DNA of 64,000 bases from Halorussus marinus (lineage in GTDB: Archaea; Halobacteriota; Halobacteria; Halobacteriales; Haladaptataceae), in assembly GCF_004765795.1 (NCBI RefSeq), contig NZ_SBIV01000007.1:124001-188000 (forward strand). Direction: 5' to 3'. This document shows positions 9,560-17,052 of the stretch, piece after piece. The translations under genes were made by a program, and so were the position numbers. The notes beneath the pieces are model-generated. The model searched no databases and was not told the origin of the DNA. It saw nothing but the letters and a program-made list of their open reading frames with translations. The first letter of the stretch is position 1, and each line of letters opens with the position of its first letter.

Positions 9560-10094
9560 TTAGCCGAGGTGCGCCCTGAGATGGTCGATTGCCTCTCGCG
9601 CCGTCGCTTCAGACATCGTTCCGCCGATGATGATCTTTCCGCTGGAGAATACAAGGAGCGTGACGTCAAGTTCTGGCGGTCGGTAAATCAGGGCAGGGAA
9701 CTGTTCCGGTTCGTATTCAGTTTGCTCGAGGCCGAGCTTGAGTACTAGCCGTTCCAAATCGAGGCTCCGATCTAACGTCTCCATGAAGACGGCCGTTCGT
9801 TGCTCAAAGGAGTAATCAGGAACCCCCAGCCCCAATCTCATCCAGCAGGTCAAGTAACCGACTCTGTGCTGCCTCAAGATCTGCTTCGGTCTTTGCCCCT
9901 CTGATTTGGATAGTGCCAGTCCGATAGAACTGATACGCAGCGCCATCCGGATCAAGCCGGACCGTAACCATTCCAGACCCGCTGAAATTTGCTGTGACAT
10001 CGTGGTCCACAGCCTCCTGTAGAGCGTCGACGAACACATCGAGATCCAGCTCGCGACCGAGCGAGCCCGAGCCCATCGTACTAACAATCTCCAT
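9560..10094 (-). pseudogene. TATA-binding-protein homologue split by a frameshift
   Basis: The first TBP half-repeat runs from ATG 10094 to a stop at 9816 (ends LLDEIGAGGS). The second half-repeat continues in the next frame (VPDYSFEQRTAVFMETLD, then EQTEYEPEQFPALIYR and the LVFSSGKIIIGG motif) to 9560. The intact paralogue at 10283-10831 runs through the same point without a break, so a single-base indel near 9815-9830 explains the split. It could be a pseudogene, two separately translated half-TBPs (an ATG lies 20 codons into half two), a programmed frameshift or a sequencing error. An inverted repeat of the island family lies 97 bases upstream. Confidence 0.7.
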
Positions 10095-10190
10095 CAGTCA
10101 GGTTGTCACCTACTTCCCCCACCGACTGCTTATCTATTGTTGAATCGCGAGGTAGCCCCTGAAGACAGAAACGGCACAGCCGTGACTCTT

Positions 10191-10237
10191 TCTTACCTAA
10201 CATTAGTCGTTGTCCCGGATACAATTGTTTGGTAAGA
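10191..10237. promoter_or_regulatory. Inverted repeat IR2 (defence-island element, copy 2 of 4)
   Basis: TCTTACCTAAC (10191-10201) faces GTTTGGTAAGA (10227-10237); arm starts are 36 bases apart. It sits upstream of the frameshifted TBP gene (minus strand, start 10094) and just downstream of the intact TBP gene. Sequence after the left arm (ATTAG) also matches copy 3. Confidence 0.7.
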
Positions 10238-10282
10238 CAGTCAGTGAAGAGCCGATCCACATCGCATTTCGACAGGGGCCAT

Positions 10283-10831
10283 TCAGACGACGGCTTGAAT
10301 CCGCCCTCCAAAATCGTCGACCGCTTCGGAGACAGCCTCCAGATCGGTGAGTCCAGTACAAAGGAGTTTCCCGCTCGCGAAGACGAGGATCACGTGGTCC
10401 GCTCCACGATACATCAGCGCTGGGAACTGCTCGGGCTCGTACTCGACGGCGTCCATCCCCAGCTCAAGGGTGAGCAGTTCCAGCGGAATCGGCGAGCCGA
10501 GGTCGCTCGTCGCCACGATATTGCTGATTTCAGCCGCCGGCTCGTACTCGAAGTCCAGCAGCTCACGCATAACCGCATTCACACGGTCGACCATCGTTTC
10601 GAAGTGCTCGATGGACCGACAGCCAGCGATCGAACAGCGCCCGGTCCGATAGAAGGCGACGTACGTGTCGTCGGGGGCAAAGCGCGTCTGTAACCAGTGG
10701 TTATCGGCCGGTTCGTAGGTGACGTCCGTAATTTCGTCCCGCTCGTCGAACGTCTCAGCAAGCGCCGCGAGGTCGAGTTCCTGCTGATAGGTGATCATCC
10801 CGACGACGTTGGCGACCTCGAGCTCCGTCAC
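10283..10831 (-). CDS. Divergent TATA-box-binding protein homologue
   Basis: A 182-aa protein with the two-fold TBP repeat. Repeat 1 has ITDVTYEP...FAPDDTYVAFYRTGRCSIAG; repeat 2 has ISNIVATSDLG...EYEPEQFPALMYR and VILVFASGKLLCTG. The PEQFPALMYR and FxSGK motifs are characteristic of TBP. It lacks some of the usual stirrup residues seen in repeat 1 and is only about 180 aa, so it is a divergent or orphan TBP. No TFB gene is nearby. It lies 109 bases after the helicase gene on the same strand and is probably the last gene of that operon. A dedicated TBP in a defence island could direct island-specific transcription, but a DNA-binding accessory role is equally possible. Confidence 0.82.
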   Translation of the reverse strand: MTELEVANVVGMITYQQELDLAALAETFDERDEITDVTYEPADNHWLQTRFAPDDTYVAFYRTGRCSIAGCRSIEHFETMVDRVNAVMRELLDFEYEPAAEISNIVATSDLGSPIPLELLTLELGMDAVEYEPEQFPALMYRGADHVILVFASGKLLCTGLTDLEAVSEAVDDFGGRIQAVV

Positions 10832-10940
10832 TACCTCGTCGTAGACCGCACCAGGGGAAAAGTCCGACTGATGACGCTCGTACGAACGAATTCACCGGGA
10901 CGACTGCGAAACCCGAGTGAGACGCCGAGGCTGCAACGAA

Positions 10941-13838
10941 TCAATCCCCCTCATTCATGAATTCCTCGAAGGTTTCGGGAACCTCCTCGTCCTCGGTCTG
11001 TTCTTCGTAGTCAAGCGAGTCGGCTTCGAGAATTCCCAGAAAGACCGGCCCTTCATCGGTGACGGTGATCATGTGGTCGGCATCATTGATGATGATGCGA
11101 CCGCCGCCGCGGAGGCGGTGGACGTACTCGGCAACCTCCTCGACTTCCGGAGTCGTGATATACTGACGGCCATCGGCTGTGTCACGAAACGGACGTCCCT
11201 GAGTGTCGACGCTCACAGTCCGCCCACGACGAGGCCCCTCATATGGATCCCCACGTACGAGGTCGGCCGGATCGGGAATCTCCGGTTGTTGATACGCAGA
11301 GACGTCCGGTTCGTGCTCCTTCGAAGGGCCCTCCAGTTCGCCTTTGATGATTTCGTCGCTGGTCTCCCACTTGTAGTAGTGATGGGTGCCGCCGATTTCG
11401 GCCTCCCAGTCGACTTCCTCGAAGATTCGTTCGTCAACTGTATCCTGGGCATAGAGCACGTACAGCGTCGAGGGCTTGTCCGGATCGTGGCCGGTTCGCA
11501 GGATGCGCCCGAGTGTCTGGATGCGATCACGGACGTTTCCAGACGAGACACGAATGATCCCAACGTCTGCCGAGGGGACGTCAACCCCTTCCTTGAGAGC
11601 CTGGACACTCAGCATCACGTTCGCAAACCCTTCGTCCCGGAACCATTCGATTCCCCACTCGTTCCACTCCGAATTGCGGTGCCCGGAGTGGTACATCACG
11701 GGTGCGTAATCGCGACGGAAAAACAGGTTTTCGAGGTCGCGATTGATATCGTCGAGTTCGTCCTCGTACTGTTGGTAGAGACTCGCCCGTTCGCTCTCCT
11801 TCGAGCCATACTTGCCCGTTTGGGTCTTCTCATCCCGCTGATCATACGGGGCGACCATCTGCTCCAGGTGTTTGATTCGTTCCTGGAATACGATCGTCTT
11901 CTTGTCCTCTTCGATTGCGTCCTCGAGGAGACGGTGTGTGATCGCTTGTCGGGAAACCGCCTCGGCGATCAGCTCACGCCGCCGTTTCGTGTACTCGAAG
12001 AAGTCGGCAATCGCCGGCGTCGGCGAGTCCGTCGACTCGCGAATCGTCTGTAGATTCTGTGAATAGTTTCCCCGCAATTCGGCGAGTCGGTGGCCGTGGC
12101 GCGCTTCAATATCCCGAACAGCGGATGACACCTTCTTCGAGAACTGTTCGTAGGTGTGACGTTCGGCCGGCGTTAGCTCGAAGCCGACGTAGTTGATGGT
12201 GAACTCGGAGATGAGGCCGCGGTCAGCTCCCTCGTCGTAACTCAGCCTGTAGAAAAGCGAGCCCAAGTTCTCGAGAAGGAACTCGTCGTCATCGGTGAGT
12301 TCGTCGTTCTCCGGATCGATCGTCGACAGCGGTGTCGCAGACAGCCCCATCGTCGCAGTGTTGGGATATTCGAGGACTTTCGAGTGGACATCTCCCGTAT
12401 ACCGGTGGCACTCATCGGCGACCAAGAGGTGCTCATCAGTATCGGCAGCGTCGAGCGACTGGGCCAGGAAATCGTCCTTGACAGCGGAGTTGACGATGCT
12501 CACGATGATGCGACGGTCACTATGATCGTCTTTGTGGCCTCCTCCCGCCCAGCCGATCTCCGACGGAGGGACGTTCAATTTCTCGAGGAACTCGCGGAGC
12601 CACTGGTGCATCAACACCTTCGTCGGCACAACAACCGTGACGACGCCGTCGGGATGCTTGTCCAGCCACTCGTCGATGGCACCAAGCGCCATCACCGTTT
12701 TACCGGCCCCCGTCACCACCTGCGCGATACCGCGTTCAGATGGGCTGGCCTCGTTGTCGAACCACGTGTCAATCGCTTCAGACTGCCAGTCGTAAAGCGA
12801 AAATCCAGCAGGGAACGTGTACGGTTCTCTCTCCTCGTCAAACGCATTTCTGACGTCCCGGCGGGAGATACCGGGGCTCGCCGCTGAGAGGAGGTCCTTG
12901 GCTTCCGCCTCGGTCTCGGCAGCGAGGATGTCCTCGAGTGTCTCGGCATAGAGTCCAGCGAGATCGCGGCCGTCGATATCATCGAATTTCGCTTTGATTT
13001 GTTCGCTGAGGGTGTCTCGAATGCGTTCATCCTCCTGGTATTCTTCGGACAGATGAATCTGGGGATGAGCCACGTCGCTCTCACGCGACGTCTCACGAAC
13101 ATAGTCGTCGAGGAAGCGGTTGTACAGGCTGCGGTGCCGTCCCCACCCACCGGACTCCCGGTACATGTAGTACTTTACGAGCGCCTGTTTGATGTCAGCA
13201 GCTGGGACATCGAACGTCGGGCCCCGATGATGGATCCACCGTTCGAGGTTGTGGAAGATGTCGACATCCCGCCACCGACCCTCGTAGGTGCTCGATCTAG
13301 GGCCAGGAACGTAGCCGTCGTCGGTTTCCCGGAGCGCACCGAGCTGAGTCAACAGTTCCGGATAGCCGCGTATCCCAGCATCGTTGTACTCGTATCCAAA
13401 CTCGTCGGTCAGCCGTTCACGAATCTCTCCCGCTTGTAACGGCCGATCAGCGTGTCGAACGACGTAATGCGCATCTCGGAGCCCTTCAATTCCTTCCGGA
13501 TAATTGCCTTGGAGAACCCAGCTCTGTTTGATGCCACGCCAGAGGAACTCCGCATACTCGATGTCGCTGTCGTGGAACCGGCGCGCGAACTCCCAGACGG
13601 TGATCTTATCGTCGCGTTCTCTGAGGACACCCATCTGGATGAACGTGGACAGTGTTCGTTCGATATAACTCGGCGAATACCGGCTGCCGTCGGGTTTGCG
13701 CAAGCGCTCACGACAGCGCTCCTCGAACTGATCTCGAGTGAATTCGTTGTCGTTCTCGATAGCGATCTCTACCAGTGTCGGAACCCATTCCGGTCCGCGT
13801 TCAATCCCGAAGATCGGTGTTGGAAAACGCCGTCCCAT
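10941..13838 (-). CDS. SF2 DEAD/DEAH-type helicase with C-terminal copy of the operon's beta module
   Basis: A 965-aa protein. Residues 1-330 hold winged-helix-like segments (RYSPSYIERTLSTFIQMGVL; EIRERLTDEFGYEYNDAGI). The SF2 core follows: a Q-like SLYDWQSEAI, Walker A TGAGKT (376-381), DECH (VADECHRYTGD), GLSATPL, and a second RecA domain with LKEGVDVP and motif VI QTLGRILRTG. The last 90 residues carry a domain with the pattern RLRGGGRIIINDADHMITV...GPVFLGIL, the same pattern as in the two preceding genes of the operon. The core resembles XPB/restriction-type helicases. No nuclease motif is seen in this protein; a nuclease is encoded separately at 17053-18795. Likely role: ATP-driven DNA remodelling in a defence complex. 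Confidence 0.85.
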   Translation of the reverse strand: MGRRFPTPIFGIERGPEWVPTLVEIAIENDNEFTRDQFEERCRERLRKPDGSRYSPSYIERTLSTFIQMGVLRERDDKITVWEFARRFHDSDIEYAEFLWRGIKQSWVLQGNYPEGIEGLRDAHYVVRHADRPLQAGEIRERLTDEFGYEYNDAGIRGYPELLTQLGALRETDDGYVPGPRSSTYEGRWRDVDIFHNLERWIHHRGPTFDVPAADIKQALVKYYMYRESGGWGRHRSLYNRFLDDYVRETSRESDVAHPQIHLSEEYQEDERIRDTLSEQIKAKFDDIDGRDLAGLYAETLEDILAAETEAEAKDLLSAASPGISRRDVRNAFDEEREPYTFPAGFSLYDWQSEAIDTWFDNEASPSERGIAQVVTGAGKTVMALGAIDEWLDKHPDGVVTVVVPTKVLMHQWLREFLEKLNVPPSEIGWAGGGHKDDHSDRRIIVSIVNSAVKDDFLAQSLDAADTDEHLLVADECHRYTGDVHSKVLEYPNTATMGLSATPLSTIDPENDELTDDDEFLLENLGSLFYRLSYDEGADRGLISEFTINYVGFELTPAERHTYEQFSKKVSSAVRDIEARHGHRLAELRGNYSQNLQTIRESTDSPTPAIADFFEYTKRRRELIAEAVSRQAITHRLLEDAIEEDKKTIVFQERIKHLEQMVAPYDQRDEKTQTGKYGSKESERASLYQQYEDELDDINRDLENLFFRRDYAPVMYHSGHRNSEWNEWGIEWFRDEGFANVMLSVQALKEGVDVPSADVGIIRVSSGNVRDRIQTLGRILRTGHDPDKPSTLYVLYAQDTVDERIFEEVDWEAEIGGTHHYYKWETSDEIIKGELEGPSKEHEPDVSAYQQPEIPDPADLVRGDPYEGPRRGRTVSVDTQGRPFRDTADGRQYITTPEVEEVAEYVHRLRGGGRIIINDADHMITVTDEGPVFLGILEADSLDYEEQTEDEEVPETFEEFMNEGD

Positions 13839-13871
13839 GATGTTAGTCGACAGTCATTATTTGAGGGTGCG

Positions 13872-14762
13872 CTACTGATCCGGGTCCATCGCACTGTCTC
13901 CGAAGTAGCTGTTGTCAGTGACCACTGGTTTCGGAACGATCCCTCCGTCGAACTGTGAAATATGACCGAGATACACGGGAAGGAGACCGTTCGCAGCGGC
14001 CTCACTCTCAGTACGGTTCAGTCGACGAGTTACAAGTCGGCGTTCAGCATTCGACGCCGTTCGTTCCCACTCGTCGAAAGCGTCGCGGATCCGTCCCCGT
14101 TCGCTTGAGGGGACTGTATCGCGATCGACATTCCCCCAGATGTGACCGTGTTCGTTGATATAGATCCGCCCGCCCTCTGGACGGAGAGATTTGTACGCCG
14201 CAACAAGTTCCGGATGATCAAAGGCCGATTCAAAGCGGTAGTCCTGCCAGCTCCATCGGAGCACATCATCTGTACAAACCGCCCAAGTCTCGCCGTGATT
14301 GAACGGGAGGCCCGTCCAGATTTCCACGGCGTTCGTGTTGCTGGGCGGCGTAGGGTCGTTGGAGATCTCCTCGAAATCAAAGTCGCCATCGAGCTTGCCG
14401 ACATAAACGGGGATATGACCACGGTTAGCACGGGCCTGCGAAGTCCGTTGATACTGGTCAGCTGGGACTTTTGTCAGTACTTCCCCGGTAGCGGTCAGCC
14501 GAAAGCTCCCACGCCCGTTGGTTTTCCCGAGTTCGGTGAGGGCAGTTTTGAGTCTGCCCGGCCGTTCGGTCATCGCCTGGATGTCGCCCATGTGGCTCCA
14601 CTGGGCCACATCACCGAACTTCCGGGACGAAACGATACTGTATTTCGAACCGCGATATGCAGAGGGCCACGGATGTCCCGGTTCAACCGTCAGCTGTCGC
14701 CGGTTGACGGTCGGGACCTGGGTCGGCTCCTGCCTGAGCGACCCGTTTCCCTCAGCGCTCAT
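13872..14762 (-). CDS. Protein of unknown function, two copies of an unrecognised beta module (B)
   Basis: A 296-aa protein with no match I recognise. It is built of two repeats. Copy 1 runs from GHPWPSAYRGSKYSI through GSFRLTATGEVLTKVP to HIPVYVGKLDGD; copy 2 runs from GLPFNHGETWAV through EGGRIYINEHGHIWGNV to LLPVYLGHISQ. Each has a W/YRG start, a GG(R)xxxxxxxGxVxTxV strand pair and a PVYVGxL end, so it is probably beta-rich. It overlaps the preceding gene by 4 bases (ATGA) and is 33 bases upstream of the helicase gene, whose C-terminus has the same pattern. A shared partner-binding or nucleic-acid-binding module is inferred. Confidence 0.75.
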   Translation of the reverse strand: MSAEGNGSLRQEPTQVPTVNRRQLTVEPGHPWPSAYRGSKYSIVSSRKFGDVAQWSHMGDIQAMTERPGRLKTALTELGKTNGRGSFRLTATGEVLTKVPADQYQRTSQARANRGHIPVYVGKLDGDFDFEEISNDPTPPSNTNAVEIWTGLPFNHGETWAVCTDDVLRWSWQDYRFESAFDHPELVAAYKSLRPEGGRIYINEHGHIWGNVDRDTVPSSERGRIRDAFDEWERTASNAERRLVTRRLNRTESEAAANGLLPVYLGHISQFDGGIVPKPVVTDNSYFGDSAMDPDQ

Positions 14763-15646
14763 CGTGACCCCTCCCCCCGATCGTCGCGGCGGTGATCGTC
14801 TTCCGAGAGATCGCTCTCTTCGTAGGACCCCATCGCGGCGACCCAGGCCTCTAACGAGGCTTCCTCTTGCTCAGAGAGCGGATCGGTCAGCCGGGTCGGC
14901 TCTTCGACTTCGATCGGCCGCTCGTCAGCGGAGAGATGGCCAACGTAGACGGGGACCATATCGACGTTGCCGCGGTCGCGCCGAAGCTGGAGGAACCGTT
15001 TCACCGGGCGAGACAGCTCCCGGAATTGCGCTCGGATATCGGGAGGCGTTTTCTCGTTGGGGATCTGCGTGACGACGTCACCACAGGGCGTGATCACGAA
15101 CCGACCGCCGTTCATCCGAAGCCGTTTCAGCTCGTCGGTGATCTCTCGGGGCAACGTATCGGCAAATGAGTGCCGAAGCTTCGTTTCGCCGTCCTGCCAC
15201 CAGAACCGCTCGCCACTGAACGAGTACGTCGCTCCATCATAGACGCTCTTCCAGAGGTCGCCGGGATCGAGTCCGTTCGGACTGATCGGGACGGCGTGCC
15301 CCGGCTCATCACGGGGGACGAGCCGGCCGTCGAGGTCCATTTGACCGACGTACACGGTCTTGTACGCGTCTGAACTGCCGTCTCCGGTCTCGATTCGCGT
15401 GATAACGGCTCCGCCTTCGGTAACACGGAGAGCGCCACCGCTCCGTTTCAGCTCAAGCAACTCAGTGACGAGGCCGGATGGTACCGGCTCCAGGTCGAAA
15501 CGGTCGGTTCCGTTATACGCCTGCCACCAGATGTCGCCGTCCTGGTTTATGCTCAGCCCGTAGCCACGATAGTGGAACGGCCACTCATCACCAGGACTCA
15601 GCGCGTCGATCGTCGATTCGGGAGTGGATGTCTCGTTATCGGCCAT
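14759..15646 (-). CDS. Protein of unknown function, two copies of the same beta module (A)
   Basis: A 295-aa paralogue of the next gene in the operon. Copy 1: GDEWPFHYRGYGLSI then WWQ, SGGALRVTEGGAVITRI and KTVYVGQMD. Copy 2: GDLWKSVYDGATYSFSG then WWQ, NGGRFVITPCGDVVTQIP and MVPVYVGHLS. The tail is acidic and Arg-rich (SEDDHRRDDRGEGSR). Gene spacing (19 bases from the regulator gene, 4-base overlap with the next) puts it in one operon with the regulator and helicase. Function unknown; together with its neighbour it gives four copies of the module, plus one partial copy in the helicase. Confidence 0.75.
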   Translation of the reverse strand: MADNETSTPESTIDALSPGDEWPFHYRGYGLSINQDGDIWWQAYNGTDRFDLEPVPSGLVTELLELKRSGGALRVTEGGAVITRIETGDGSSDAYKTVYVGQMDLDGRLVPRDEPGHAVPISPNGLDPGDLWKSVYDGATYSFSGERFWWQDGETKLRHSFADTLPREITDELKRLRMNGGRFVITPCGDVVTQIPNEKTPPDIRAQFRELSRPVKRFLQLRRDRGNVDMVPVYVGHLSADERPIEVEEPTRLTDPLSEQEEASLEAWVAAMGSYEESDLSEDDHRRDDRGEGSR

Positions 15647-15665
15647 TGGTGTTAGTCTATTGAGG

Positions 15666-16802
15666 TTATGTGGATTCCGTGTCGTTGGATCGGAACGTCT
15701 CGCCGGCAGCTGTTAGTTCATAGGCAATACCTCGCTGACCGACCTGGCTCCGGTCGACCAGCCCCAGCTCGTACATTCGACTCGTGAGGCCAGAGCGAAC
15801 CGTCTCAGCCTGCGAATTCGACCACTCCGGATTCAGATAAGCCACCCGCTCGGTCAGCGACGTTGGCCGGTTGTCTCCCTCTTCGATTGCTTGAGCGACC
15901 TTTTGCATCGCCGTGTATTCTTCTTCTCGCACGCCCCGTACGTGCGAGATGTAGAACTCCTGCTCCTCCTGTGAGAGAGACGTGTCGGCGTCAACGCCGT
16001 CATCGAGAAGTGGGTTCGAGAGGCTTGCAAATTCCTGGCCAGCGTCCGTGAGCCCGATCTGCGGGGGGCTTTCTCGAACGATGTCGACGAAGGACAGGTG
16101 CGGTAGTGCCCCGGTTAATTCATCGTCGTGCTCGACGCGTCCAATGAAATGCGTCTCGAATCGATCCATCGATTTGTCGGGATCATCGCCCGTGGGCAAC
16201 GCGGCAGCGAGTTTCTCACCTCGTTTGCGCCCCGCTCGCTCGTCGTGTGTTGCGATTTCAGTCCCGATCTCTCGAGCCGTCCTCGCGGCGCGGCGCTGAA
16301 ACGGCTGGAGATCAAGCCACGGACCGTCGGGGAGCCCCTCCTCGGACGAGTCCAGCAAAGCATTCGCTAATCCCCGAACGACCAGCTTGACGGGGAAAAT
16401 ACGATTGTACTGTCCCCAGAGAGGACCTTTGTCCAACCGCGACTCGTCGGGCGGTGCAACCGTCGGAATGTCGTCGTACTGGCGTCGAGCCAGCGACAGC
16501 GTTGTCTCGTTCGTCCGATCAGCCGGCGGAGCATCGTCAGACTGTCGCTCTTGCACCTGTTCGTGAGCCGAATCGTCGGGCTGGGTGCCCTCAGGCGCTG
16601 CTTCTATTTCCGACTCTGGGTCTACAGAATTGAGGGCTTCGTCGAGTGATTTGACCTCCTGGGAAATCTCCTCCTCTTCGAGCTGGATTTGATTCTCGAT
16701 CGCCGTCCGAACGAACTCCTGTGGGTCATCGTAGCTGCCTGCAGCGACAGCGCGTTTCATCCGGCCGACGAGTGAATCGGGCACGTCTATTACGATATTC
16801 AC
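15666..16802 (-). CDS. Ribbon-helix-helix protein with C-terminal winged helix, first gene of the helicase operon
   Basis: A 378-aa protein starting at a GTG. Residues 1-45 (MNIVIDVPDSLVGRMKRAV then SYDDPQEFVRTAIENQIQLE) form a CopG-type ribbon-helix-helix DNA-binding domain. A disordered acidic linker (45-115), a helical middle and a C-terminal winged-helix-like part (LTSRMYELGLVDRSQVGQRG then AYELTAAGE) follow. The promoter has an AT-rich TATA box (plus strand about 16842-16851) and a perfect palindrome ATACTC-TAT-GAGTAT (16830-16844) between TATA and start, as expected for autorepression by a dimeric RHH protein. It may regulate the operon or belong to the complex. Confidence 0.78.
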   Translation of the reverse strand: MNIVIDVPDSLVGRMKRAVAAGSYDDPQEFVRTAIENQIQLEEEEISQEVKSLDEALNSVDPESEIEAAPEGTQPDDSAHEQVQERQSDDAPPADRTNETTLSLARRQYDDIPTVAPPDESRLDKGPLWGQYNRIFPVKLVVRGLANALLDSSEEGLPDGPWLDLQPFQRRAARTAREIGTEIATHDERAGRKRGEKLAAALPTGDDPDKSMDRFETHFIGRVEHDDELTGALPHLSFVDIVRESPPQIGLTDAGQEFASLSNPLLDDGVDADTSLSQEEQEFYISHVRGVREEEYTAMQKVAQAIEEGDNRPTSLTERVAYLNPEWSNSQAETVRSGLTSRMYELGLVDRSQVGQRGIAYELTAAGETFRSNDTEST

Positions 16803-16829
16803 CCTTTGTATCCCCTCGTACCCATTACC

Positions 16830-16851
16830 ATACTCTATGAGTATTTATATT
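16830..16851 (-). promoter_or_regulatory. TATA box and palindromic operator of the helicase operon
   Basis: On the minus strand an AATATAAATA-like TATA box (16842-16851) precedes the GTG start at 16802 by about 40 bases, and the perfect 6-bp palindrome ATACTC/GAGTAT (16830-16844) overlaps its downstream edge. Binding there would block transcription initiation. The RHH product of the first gene is the natural candidate. Confidence 0.55.
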
Positions 16852-16973
16852 TTTCGTGGGTCTGTATGGGTTTGTGTGAGTACGTAAGAGAGCCCTTGAT
16901 ACGACCATTCCGGTGTTCCAGATGCTTTGCTACCTCTACCATTTCCGAGGCTTCTCCTGGAAATCCACCCGTT

Positions 16974-17019
16974 TCTTACCAAACATTAGCGGCGAGTACT
17001 GATCAGTAGTTTGGTAAGA
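16974..17019. promoter_or_regulatory. Inverted repeat IR3 (defence-island element, copy 3 of 4)
   Basis: TCTTACCAAAC (16974-16984) faces GTTTGGTAAGA (17009-17019), perfect 11-bp arms with starts 35 bases apart. It lies 172 bases upstream of the helicase operon's first start codon and between that operon and the nuclease gene. Confidence 0.75.
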
Positions 17020-17052
17020 CACACCCAAAACCAGATAGTCGAGGCCAAGCAA

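Noticed and set aside
10917-12053. 378-aa plus-strand frame opposite the helicase
   Set aside because: Antisense shadow of the SF2 helicase core.
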